Source: Fibrobacter sp. UWB13
GTDB taxonomy: Bacteria; Fibrobacterota; Fibrobacteria; Fibrobacterales; Fibrobacteraceae
DNA length: 64,000 bases
Direction: 5' to 3'
Assembly (NCBI RefSeq): GCF_900177805.1
Contig: NZ_FXAX01000003.1
Span: forward strand, 186,001-250,000
How positions within the stretch are numbered: position 1 is the first letter of the stretch; every line of letters starts with the position of its first letter. Under the pieces are notes generated by a model. That model worked only from the letters and a program-made list of their open reading frames with translations. It did no database searches and was not told the origin of the DNA. The position numbers and the translations under genes are program-made. Positions 43,517 to 51,126 of the stretch are shown here, piece after piece.

Positions 43517-44886
43517 AGATTCTCCAAGTCTATCAAAACCATCCACGAGCCTTTTCTTGTCGTGCCTTCGTGCTTAATCGCGGGGACTTCAAGTTTACCT
43601 AATTTGTTCAAATAATACTTGGTGGTATTCAAGTTCATTCCCAAGTATTTTGCAATTTGACCCTGAGTTGCACGTGGATTGGCTACCAGATAATGCATAA
43701 GTTTAATTTCAATCGGCAAGTATTTTTGAGTCGATTGGGTGGCGGATTGGGTGGTCGATTGGGTGGCGGATTGGGTGGCCGCAGTCTCTTGCTTAGCGAA
43801 AAACGCAAGCATCACATCCCCGGGGTGCACAGTATATTCCGTCTTGACTCCATAATCCTTGCAAAGCCTGCACATGTTTTCGATGCCGCGCCCCCACGCT
43901 TCCACGTAGCCAGCCCTAAAAAACGCGTTTGCGATTTTGGGGTTGTATTGTTCCGAACGATGCCTTTGCATCAATGTTTCGGCGGTCCAATTGGCCGGGA
44001 AAACGCAATCGTTGCTTATAAGGACTTCGTTCTCGTGTATGCGAATTTGAATCGGGACTCCGGACGAGTAATTCGAATGCATCAGGGCATTGTAAACGGC
44101 TTCGCGCATGGCATCCTTTGGAATGGGGTAGCGTTCCACCCGAATCAGGCCGTCGTAACTGATGCGTGCCTTGAAATACTTGAGGTAAATGAGTTCTACG
44201 ACTCGATCAGCCTGAATGAACAGCGAACCGTAAATTTCATCTTGGTATTGCAAATCGGGCCCATCGCCAAAAAAACCTATTTTCACGTATGCGCCGCCAA
44301 ACCATTTTTCCGGCTTGCGGTGAAAAAGCAAGACTGCGGCGCGGGTCAATTTTCCATCTACAACCAGATTCAGGCTGTCCAACAGTTCTTCGTCCGTCAT
44401 CGACAAATCTTGCGCAGTCATCCGGCCCGACTTTTTCGCCTCCCGGCGGAAGATGTCGAAGCTTTCCTTGTCCAAATCCCTAAAGCTGACTCCATCGACA
44501 GGGACCGCGTCCCATTTTGTTCCGGTCTTGTTCAGCAAAAACTGAGTGAGCGAAGCACCTTGCAAAAGCTGCTTTGTGCTCCCGGTCCGGTAATGATATT
44601 CGCCTTTATAGTTTACGGGATATGTACTCGGAGAAATCGAGATTTCGATGTATTCCTTGGAATCTACAGAAAGCAGGTTTACATCTACCAGCAAGCCCAA
44701 TGCATCCCTGACTTTATTCGGGATATCTTCCATGAGCTTCTTGGCATTCTGCAATCCGACGACATGTCCCTTGTCATCTACGCCTACAAAAATCTTTCCA
44801 CCTTGAGCATTCGCAAAACCGCATATCCACTTGATATACTCATCTCGCCACGATTCCTTGTACTCGATGTTCTGACTTTCGGGCAT
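43513..44886 (-). CDS. AlbA_2/Schlafen-type ATP-binding regulator inside the hsd operon
   Basis: 457 residues. An N-terminal AlbA_2 (Schlafen-like) DNA-binding domain (NIEYKESWRDEYIKWICGFANAQGGKIFVGVDD) precedes a GHKL-type ATPase region (AMREAVYNALMHSNY with its Asn, and EAWGRGIENM). A low-complexity linker, (ATQS)n-like, is encoded by a tandem DNA repeat at 43732-43779, and a C-terminal winged helix follows (ATQGQIAKYLGMNLNTTKYYLNKL). Such proteins often accompany type I R-M loci; a transcriptional role is presumed. It has its own likely promoter at 44918-44946 and an AAGGAA ribosome site. Confidence 0.85.
   Translation of the reverse strand: MPESQNIEYKESWRDEYIKWICGFANAQGGKIFVGVDDKGHVVGLQNAKKLMEDIPNKVRDALGLLVDVNLLSVDSKEYIEISISPSTYPVNYKGEYHYRTGSTKQLLQGASLTQFLLNKTGTKWDAVPVDGVSFRDLDKESFDIFRREAKKSGRMTAQDLSMTDEELLDSLNLVVDGKLTRAAVLLFHRKPEKWFGGAYVKIGFFGDGPDLQYQDEIYGSLFIQADRVVELIYLKYFKARISYDGLIRVERYPIPKDAMREAVYNALMHSNYSSGVPIQIRIHENEVLISNDCVFPANWTAETLMQRHRSEQYNPKIANAFFRAGYVEAWGRGIENMCRLCKDYGVKTEYTVHPGDVMLAFFAKQETAATQSATQSTTQSATQSTQKYLPIEIKLMHYLVANPRATQGQIAKYLGMNLNTTKYYLNKLGKLEVPAIKHEGTTRKGSWMVLIDLENL
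43732..43779. repeat. in-frame tandem repeat (12-bp period, 24-bp higher unit, four copies)
   Basis: CGATTGGGTGGC and GGATTGGGTGGT/C alternate, giving two nearly perfect 24-bp units. It encodes the Gln/Ser/Thr/Ala linker of the AlbA_2-type regulator. Copy-number change would alter linker length without shifting frame. Confidence 0.85.
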
Positions 44887-44917
44887 GCAGTTCCTTAAAG
44901 GTTAATCATTTTGCCTT

Positions 44918-44946
44918 AATATACATTCGTCCGCTTTTGTATGCAA
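44918..44946 (-). promoter_or_regulatory. promoter of the AlbA_2-type regulator gene
   Basis: On the minus strand TTGCAT (44946-44941), a 17-base spacer and TATATT (44923-44918) lie 31 bases before the start codon, in the 81-bp gap after hsdM. Confidence 0.65.
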
Positions 44947-44967
44947 TAGTGCCTGCTTTCCATCACG

Positions 44968-46557
44968 CTACAATTCAAATCCCAGGTTCTTGAAGACTTT
45001 GGCGAGTTCCTTTTCGCTTTCTTTTTCGGCCTTGAGGAGGGTGCGCATTTCCGCTTGGAGTTCGCGCATCTTTTCATCAAAGTTCACGGCCTCGTCGCGG
45101 TTCTTGAATTCGATGTACTTGCTCGGCACGAGCGACCAGTTTTTCGCTTCGATTTCCTTGAGGGTGGCGGTGGCGCAGTATTCGGGTTCGTCCTTGATTT
45201 TCTGCGTTTGCCACTTGTGGTAGGTGCCGCTGATTTTTGCGATATCCTCGGCGCTGAACTGGGTGTATTTCTTTTCGAAGGGTTCGCCCATCTGGCGCAA
45301 ATCCATAAAGAGCACTTCGCCTTTGCGGTTACGGTACTTGCGCATGGCATCGCCGACCTTGACTTCGCGGGCGGTCTTGTTGTTGTTCAGAATCCAGAGC
45401 GTCACGCTGATGTCGGTGGAATAGAACATGTTGCGGGGCAGAATGAGGATTGCCTCGACCTTGTCGTTCTGCAAAAGTTCCTTGCGGATTTGCTGTTCGT
45501 CGCCTTCGCCGCTGAGCGCGCCGTTGCTGAGCAAAAAGCCTGCCACGCCGTTTTCGGAGAGTTTCGAGAGGATGTTCAGAATCCAGCCGTAGTTCGCGTT
45601 GCTCGTGGGCGGCACGGTGTAGCCTTTCCAGCGCGGGTCGTCGATGAGTTCGTTTTCGGCACGCCACGATTTTTGGTTGAACGGCGGGTTCGCCATGATA
45701 AAGTCGGCCTTCAAATCCTTGTGCTGGTCTTCGGCAAAGGTGTCGGCGGGTTTGTCGCCCAGATTGCCGGAGATGCCGCGTATGGCGAGGTTCATCTTCG
45801 CTAGTTTGTACGTTGTGCCGGTGTATTCCTGGCCATATACGGAAACTTCGCGCTTGTTGCCGTGATGTGCCTCGATAAACTTCATGCTCTGCACGAACAT
45901 ACCGCCCGAACCGCAGCAGGGGTCGTAAATCTTGCCGCGGTAGGGTTCAATCATTTCGGCTATGAGCCCGACGATTGTCTTTGGCGTATAGAATTCACCC
46001 TTGCCCTTGCCTTCGGCGATAGCGAATTTGCCGAGGAAATATTCATAGACGCGGCCAACGACATCCTGTTCCTTGTCCTTGATGGTATCGATGCCGTCGA
46101 TGTCGCTGATGAGCGCCGCGAGTTTTGCGGTGTCGAGCTGCAAACGTGAGAAATAGTTGTCAGGGAGGGCCCCACGCAACGCCTTGTTCTTCTTTTCGAT
46201 GTTCGCAAGCGCGGTGTCGATCAGGAGCGCAATGTCGCTTTGGCGGGCGTGCTCGATGATAAAGCTCCAGCGGGAAGTTTCTTCCAGGTAAAAGACGTTG
46301 TCCTTGTTGTAGAACTCGGGCATTTCCACGTACTTCTGGCGGCCGGCGGCGATGAGCTTTTCGCGCTGTTCCTCGAACTTGTCGCTTGCGAACTTGAGGA
46401 AGATTAGCGAAAGCACCACGTGTTTGTATTCGGCGGGTTCCACGCTGCCGCGCAACTTGTTCGCAGACTCCCAGAGGGAGGCCTCTACGGACTTTTCGGG
46501 GACGGATTTCTTTTTTGCGGGCGCAGACTGCGCAGAGGTTGACTTTGTTCTAGGCAT
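44968..46557 (-). CDS. hsdM: type I restriction-modification methyltransferase subunit HsdM
   Basis: 529 residues. After a low-complexity basic/Ser/Ala leader (about 1-22) comes the HsdM N-terminal helical domain (SLWESANKLRGSVEPAEYKHVVLSLIFLKFASD). The adenine-N6 methyltransferase core follows: SAM motif I DPCCGSGGMFVQS, catalytic motif NPPFNQKSW, GEFYTPKTIVGLI and LSNGALSGEGDE. It methylates the target adenines and pairs with HsdS. It is the first gene of the island; its promoter lies so close that the mRNA may have almost no leader. Confidence 0.95.
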   Translation of the reverse strand: MPRTKSTSAQSAPAKKKSVPEKSVEASLWESANKLRGSVEPAEYKHVVLSLIFLKFASDKFEEQREKLIAAGRQKYVEMPEFYNKDNVFYLEETSRWSFIIEHARQSDIALLIDTALANIEKKNKALRGALPDNYFSRLQLDTAKLAALISDIDGIDTIKDKEQDVVGRVYEYFLGKFAIAEGKGKGEFYTPKTIVGLIAEMIEPYRGKIYDPCCGSGGMFVQSMKFIEAHHGNKREVSVYGQEYTGTTYKLAKMNLAIRGISGNLGDKPADTFAEDQHKDLKADFIMANPPFNQKSWRAENELIDDPRWKGYTVPPTSNANYGWILNILSKLSENGVAGFLLSNGALSGEGDEQQIRKELLQNDKVEAILILPRNMFYSTDISVTLWILNNNKTAREVKVGDAMRKYRNRKGEVLFMDLRQMGEPFEKKYTQFSAEDIAKISGTYHKWQTQKIKDEPEYCATATLKEIEAKNWSLVPSKYIEFKNRDEAVNFDEKMRELQAEMRTLLKAEKESEKELAKVFKNLGFEL

Positions 46558-46568
46558 GCCGGAAATAT

Positions 46569-46597
46569 ATAATAATGGAATGACAATGGAGTGACAA
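46569..46597 (-). promoter_or_regulatory. hsdM promoter with 11-bp direct repeat
   Basis: On the minus strand TTGTCA (46597-46592), a 17-base spacer and TATTAT (46574-46569) lie only 11 bases from the ATG. TTGTCACTCCA and TTGTCATTCCA are adjacent direct repeats that span -35 and the spacer, a possible regulator site. Confidence 0.6.
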
Positions 46598-46845
46598 GGG
46601 AGGGAGAGACCTCCCCCATTCCAAAAATTCTCCCCGGCCTATTGACAGCCGTCGTTTTTGAAATTATATCTAGTGCACAAACGTTCATACAAACAAAATG
46701 TAACTTATTTTCTGTCTTTTTCGCATGTAGGCAGATGGAGGTAAAGATAACATCAAAGACAATCGTTGTTAAAGATAAGGAAGTTCGCATCATAACGGGA
46801 GCTACGGGAGCAACTATACAATCCCGATTTTAAACCCCTCGAATT

Positions 46846-47053
46846 CGAGTGGTTTAGGAAACAGATTGTTGAAATAATCGCAAATCAGAAGAAAAGATCC
46901 GCAATTTCGCAAGGCCTCCCTTTCGAAGTGAAGTATCCTAAACGTTCCGGCGAGTTCCTTGACGCAATCGAAGAAGCTAAGCGTCTTGAAGCCGATCCCA
47001 GAACGAAACGCTATACGGATATGAACGAAATGTGGGCGGATCTTGACAAATGA
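46846..47053 (+). pseudogene. RelB/DinJ-type antitoxin remnant
   Basis: The frame encodes about 68 residues ending QGLPFEVKYPKRSGEFLDAI then ADPRTKRYTDMNEMWADLDK, the usual C-terminal half of RelB/DinJ antitoxins. The N-terminal ribbon-helix-helix half is missing or degraded, and no start codon or ribosome site fits. Its stop overlaps the start of a toxin fragment (ATGA), the normal layout of such pairs. The stretch 46600-46845 upstream holds no convincing gene. Confidence 0.6.
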
Positions 47054-47172
47054 TTTACGAAGTTATCTGGACCAACAGTTTTAAGAAGGGCTACATGACT
47101 TATTCGGGAAATAGATACTTCCCTACATTTTTTATAGATTTAAATTTATCACCCCATTTCCCGGAGACTTTA
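47050..47172 (+). pseudogene. YafQ/RelE-type toxin remnant, truncated
   Basis: The first 15 codons (IYEVIWTNSFKKGY) match the N-terminus of YafQ-type mRNA interferases; the frame then diverges and runs to a stop at the nitroreductase start. The catalytic C-terminal part is absent. It is coupled to the antitoxin remnant by ATGA. Confidence 0.55.
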
Positions 47173-47702
47173 TGAATGAAACAATCAAGACTTTGCTCAA
47201 CCGCAGGAGCATCCGCAAATTCAAATCTGACGCCGTGAGCAAGGAGCTCATCGCACAAGTCGCCGAAGCGGGCATCTACGCCGCAAGCGGCATGGGCAAG
47301 CAGGCCGCCACCGTGGTCGCCATCACGAACAAAGGACTGCGCGACCGCATCTCCGAGATGAACCGCAAGATTGGCGGTTGGGACGAGGGTTTCGATCCGT
47401 TCTACGGAGCACCTGTAATTCTTCTCGTCCTTGCGAAAAAGGAAATTCCGACCTACCTGTACGATGGTTCGCTCGCCATGGGAAATCTCATGAACGCCGC
47501 TTACAGCCTCGGGCTCGGCAGCATCTGGATTCACCGCGCCAAGGAAGAAGTCGAAAGCGACGAGGGCAAGGAAATTCTCAAGTCACTGGGCCTGAACGCT
47601 GACGAATGGGTTGGTATCGCTCACTGCGCTTTGGGTTATGCCGACTGCGAACAGCCCGCAGCACACCCCCGCAAGGAAGGCCGCATCATCTGGGCGGAAT
47701 AA
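47172..47702 (+). CDS. nitroreductase-family flavoprotein
   Basis: 176 residues, FMN-dependent NAD(P)H nitroreductase fold. Features: the RRSIRKFKSDAVSKE N-terminal FMN-binding arginine motif, APVILLVLAKK, SLAMGNLMNAAYSLGLGSIWIHRAKEE and the C-terminal GIAHCALGY. GGAGA precedes the ATG. The physiological substrate cannot be told from sequence; these enzymes reduce nitroaromatics, quinones or similar compounds. A monocistronic gene with its own terminator. Confidence 0.88.
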   Translation: MNETIKTLLNRRSIRKFKSDAVSKELIAQVAEAGIYAASGMGKQAATVVAITNKGLRDRISEMNRKIGGWDEGFDPFYGAPVILLVLAKKEIPTYLYDGSLAMGNLMNAAYSLGLGSIWIHRAKEEVESDEGKEILKSLGLNADEWVGIAHCALGYADCEQPAAHPRKEGRIIWAE

Positions 47703-47740
47703 TTATCTGGCGGAGTAATTCAAGCAAATTAACTTTTAGA

Positions 47741-47767
47741 GCTGTTGCATTTTTGCAGCAGTTTTTT
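47741..47767 (+). terminator. intrinsic terminator of the nitroreductase gene
   Basis: GCTGTTGCA pairs with TGCAGCAG around TTTT, with one G-T wobble, followed by TTTTTT. Confidence 0.65.
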
Positions 47768-47920
47768 AGCCGGGGCGTTGCGGGCGCGGCGATTGAGCGC
47801 CCGCTCGAAGGGGTGATGGAAGACTTGCCCTAGATCCTTCGACGGAGTTTACCCTGAGCTTGCCGAAGGGCTCAAGATGACACAGGGCAAGGCTGCAATC
47901 AGGGGGATGCCTCCCCCACC
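47768..47920 (+). repeat. dispersed GC-rich repeat, copy 1, interrupted by a small palindromic insert
   Basis: The outer sequence (AGCCGGGGCGTTGCGGGC ... CCCGCTCGAAGGGGTGATG ... GGCTGCAATCAGGGGG) recurs inverted at 53968-54063. Bases 47825-47890 are extra here: 66 bp bounded by TTGCCCT and AGGGCAA, containing the CCTTCG...CCGAAGG core. The rest of the gap to valS (47921-48024) holds an unrelated GATTGCTTCGCTGCGCTCGCAA palindrome and no gene. Confidence 0.75.
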
Positions 47921-48024
47921 ATATCCAAAGCTATTTTCGCCCGAGTTTTCCGCGACCTTTCTTTGGATTGCTTCGCTGCGCTCGCAATGACGAAATGGGG
48001 GTATTTTTCTAAATTTGGCGCATT

Positions 48025-50787
48025 ATGGAAATGGAAACTCGTTATAATCCGAAAATTGTAGAAGACCGTTGGCACGACCAATGGAACAAAAATAATGATT
48101 TTGCCCCGAGCGGAAAGGGTGAACCGTTCTCCGTCGTCATTCCGCCTCCGAACGTTACGGGTGCTCTGCACCTCGGCCACGCTCTGAACGACACGTTGCA
48201 GGACATTCTCGTCCGCTATCGCCGTAAGACAGGTCGCGACACGCTCTGGATTCCGGGCACGGACCACGCCGGCATTGCCACGCAGGCTGTCGTCGAAAAG
48301 AGACTTTTCCAGGACGAACACAAGACACGCCACGACATTGGCCGCGACGCCCTCGTGGAACGCATTTGGAAGTGGAAGGACGAATACGAAGCCCGCATCA
48401 CGAAGCAGCTCAAGAGCCTTGGCGTTAGCTGCGACTGGAGCCGTCAGCGCTTCACGCTCGACCCGGTTTGCGCAAAGGCTGTCCGCCACGCATTCTTCAA
48501 CCTTTTCAAGAAGGGTCTTATCTACCGCGGCAAGCGTCTCGTGAACTGGGACACCAAGCTCCAGACGGCTGTGGCAGACGATGAAATTTATTACGAAACT
48601 GTGAAGGGTCACTTCTGGACGTTCAAGTATCCGTTGGCCGATGGTTCGGGCTTTATCCCGGTTTCGACGACTCGTCCGGAAACGATCATGGGCGATACGG
48701 CTCTCGCCGTGCACCCGAACGACGAACGCTACAAGCAGTTCATCGGCAAGATGCTCAAGGTTCCGTTCGTGAACCGCGAAATTCCGGTGATTGCAGACGC
48801 TATCCTCGTCGATATGGATTTCGGTACGGGTTCCGTGAAGGTGACTCCGGCTCATGACCCGAACGACTACGCGACAGGCCTCCGCCACAAGCTCCCGATG
48901 ATCAACATCATGAACGACGACGGCAGCCTCAACGAAAACGCCGGTCCGTTCCAAGGCATGAAGGGCCAGGCCGCACGCGACGCCGTGGTGAAGGGTCTCG
49001 AAGACTTGGGCCTCCTCATCAAGGTCGAAGACCACGAAATGCAGGTGGGTCACTCCGACCGTTCCAAGACTGTGATTGAACCGTACTTGAGCGACCAGTG
49101 GTTCGTGAAGATGGACGTTCTCGCCGACAACGCCATGAAGGCTGTCACGAGCGGCGAAATCAAGATTATTCCGGAACGCTATGCAAACAAGTACCTCGAC
49201 TGGCTCAAGGAAAAGCGCGACTGGTGCATCAGCCGTCAGCTCTGGTGGGGCCACCGCATTCCTATTTGGCACGCCGACGAAACGACGACCGAAGAGGACT
49301 TGAACAAGGCATTCGCAGGCCGTAACGACATTTACTATTACAAGGCACAGAACGGCATCTGGCTCATCTGCTCCGAAGAAGAAAACTTGAAGGAAGATGC
49401 AGTTGCCGGTCACAAGATTGTGCAGGAAGAAGACGTGCTCGACACGTGGTTCTCCAGTGGTCTCTGGCCGCACTCCACGATGGGCTGGCCGGAACAGACG
49501 GACACGCTCAAGAAGTACTACCCGACTTCCGTGCTCGTGACGAGCCGCGACATCATTACGCTCTGGGTCGCCCGCATGGTGCTCTTCAGCCAGGAAAACA
49601 TGGGTACGGTTCCGTTCCACACGGTGTACATCCACCCGAAGATTTTGGACGGCAATGGCATGACCATGAGCAAGTCCAAGGGCAATGGCGTGGACCCGAT
49701 GGATATCGAAAAGAAGTACGGTACGGACGCTCTCCGTTTCGTGATGGCAAGCCTCTGCACCGACAACCAGGACGTCAGACTCCCGGTGAAGAAGGAAAAG
49801 CAGGAAGATGGTTCTGTCATCAACACGAGCGAAAAGTTCGAAATTGGTCGTAATTTCTCGAACAAGCTCTGGAACGCTTGCCGCTTCTTGTTCCCGCACT
49901 TGGAACAGGCTGGCGCACTTTCCAAGGACATGCTCCCGATGGATTCTTCGATCTTCGCACTCGAAGACCGCTGGATTCTCTCTCGCTTGAACTCCACCAT
50001 CCAGGACGCAACGAAGATGCTCGAAGAGTTCCACTTTGCTGAACTCGCCGGCTTCCTCTACCGCTTTGTCTGGGACGATGTCTGCTCTAGCTACTTGGAA
50101 ATCAAGAAGGCCGTGATCAACAGCGAAACGCTCACCGCCGAAAAGAAGAACGCTATGGCTATCCTCAGCCACGTGCTCCGCGGCGTGATTGACCTGTTGC
50201 ATCCGGTGATGCCGTTCATCACGGAAGAACTGAACGCAACGCTCTTCCCGGGTTCTGAACGCGTGATCAACAGCGCATGGCCGAAGGCTGACACAAGCCT
50301 CATCGACGCCAAGATCGAAGCCGCATTCAACCAGGCATTCGCTGTCGTGGAAAGCGTGCGTGGCGTGCGCGGTCGCTACAACGTAAGCCCGGCTACCAAG
50401 CTCAAGGCTGTCGTGAGCGTCGATACCGCCGAAACCGAAGCAAGCGTGAAGGACTGCCAGGCCATCATCACCGAACTCGGTGGACTTGAATCGTTCTCTG
50501 TAGCCGTGAAGGCCGCAAAGCCGAAGTTCAGCGCAAGCTCTGTGGTGCCGGGAGGCGAACTCTACATCCCGCTCGAAGGTATCCTTGACCCGGCTGCAGA
50601 AATCGCACGCCTCGAAAAGGAAATCGAAAAGGCCAAATCATTCGCCGCTTCTATCGAACGCAAGTTGTCGAATGAAAAGTTCGTCAATGGCGCTCCGGAA
50701 GCTGTCGTGAACGCTGAACGCACCAAGCTCGCTACACAGCAGGACATTATTGCGAAGAGCACAAAGGCTCTCGAAGAACTTCGCTAA
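48025..50787 (+). CDS. valS: valine--tRNA ligase
   Basis: 920 residues, class I aminoacyl-tRNA synthetase. HIGH-type motif PPNVTGALHLGHAL (about 43-56), GTDHAGIATQ, the editing domain with TRPETIMGDTA (about 215), KMSKS-type motif as MTMSKSKGN (about 547), and a C-terminal coiled-coil arm (AEIARLEKEIEKAKSFAASIERKL) characteristic of ValRS. The start may be the ATG at 48025 or at 48031. No Shine-Dalgarno sequence is seen; a TAAATT box lies 12 bases upstream. Essential cytosolic gene. Confidence 0.96.
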   Translation: MEMETRYNPKIVEDRWHDQWNKNNDFAPSGKGEPFSVVIPPPNVTGALHLGHALNDTLQDILVRYRRKTGRDTLWIPGTDHAGIATQAVVEKRLFQDEHKTRHDIGRDALVERIWKWKDEYEARITKQLKSLGVSCDWSRQRFTLDPVCAKAVRHAFFNLFKKGLIYRGKRLVNWDTKLQTAVADDEIYYETVKGHFWTFKYPLADGSGFIPVSTTRPETIMGDTALAVHPNDERYKQFIGKMLKVPFVNREIPVIADAILVDMDFGTGSVKVTPAHDPNDYATGLRHKLPMINIMNDDGSLNENAGPFQGMKGQAARDAVVKGLEDLGLLIKVEDHEMQVGHSDRSKTVIEPYLSDQWFVKMDVLADNAMKAVTSGEIKIIPERYANKYLDWLKEKRDWCISRQLWWGHRIPIWHADETTTEEDLNKAFAGRNDIYYYKAQNGIWLICSEEENLKEDAVAGHKIVQEEDVLDTWFSSGLWPHSTMGWPEQTDTLKKYYPTSVLVTSRDIITLWVARMVLFSQENMGTVPFHTVYIHPKILDGNGMTMSKSKGNGVDPMDIEKKYGTDALRFVMASLCTDNQDVRLPVKKEKQEDGSVINTSEKFEIGRNFSNKLWNACRFLFPHLEQAGALSKDMLPMDSSIFALEDRWILSRLNSTIQDATKMLEEFHFAELAGFLYRFVWDDVCSSYLEIKKAVINSETLTAEKKNAMAILSHVLRGVIDLLHPVMPFITEELNATLFPGSERVINSAWPKADTSLIDAKIEAAFNQAFAVVESVRGVRGRYNVSPATKLKAVVSVDTAETEASVKDCQAIITELGGLESFSVAVKAAKPKFSASSVVPGGELYIPLEGILDPAAEIARLEKEIEKAKSFAASIERKLSNEKFVNGAPEAVVNAERTKLATQQDIIAKSTKALEELR

Positions 50788-50830
50788 CAGCGGGCTCGCG
50801 CAATCGTCAAAAAAAGCTCTTTCATTTCAA

Positions 50831-50861
50831 GCCCCGACCAATAAGTCGGGGTTTTCTTTTT
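50831..50861 (+). terminator. intrinsic terminator of valS
   Basis: CCCCGAC-CAATAA-GTCGGGG is followed by TTTTCTTTTT. Confidence 0.88.
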
Positions 50862-50931
50862 AAGCAACAAGTAACCAATAACTACTAATAATAAGCAACC
50901 GACCTCAATCTTTTTTTATATATTCACGCTT

Positions 50932-51126
50932 ATGAAAGTTCTCGTTCACAACAGAGGTGTTTGCCTGGAATGCGCCGGCTGCGTCGGCGTGTGCCCCAAA
51001 ATGGCGCTAGACATGTACGGTCTAGATTTGCAAATCGATCAGGAAAAGTGCATCAAGTGCGGTCTCTGCACAAGAGCATGCCCCGCAGGCGCCCTCAAAA
51101 TCCAGGAGTTGAACGATGTTCTGTAA
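50932..51126 (+). CDS. 2x[4Fe-4S] ferredoxin
   Basis: 64 residues with two complete cluster motifs: CLECAGCVGVCP and CIKCGLCTRACP (CxxCxxCxxxCP each). It overlaps the following reductase by 11 bases and is probably its electron donor. A TATATT box ends only seven bases before the ATG and no Shine-Dalgarno sequence is present, so the message may be leaderless. Confidence 0.92.
   Translation: MKVLVHNRGVCLECAGCVGVCPKMALDMYGLDLQIDQEKCIKCGLCTRACPAGALKIQELNDVL

Noticed and set aside
46591-46833. 80-residue ORF upstream of the antitoxin remnant
   Set aside because: No family, no ribosome site, and it overlaps the hsdM promoter; a 32-residue internal ATG product at 46735 is possible but unsupported.
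47899-50202. 767-residue ORF on the minus strand opposite valS
   Set aside because: It is a shadow of valS: the sense frame has all synthetase motifs, while the antisense product is low-information and His/Val/Arg-rich. GC-biased codons remove antisense stops.
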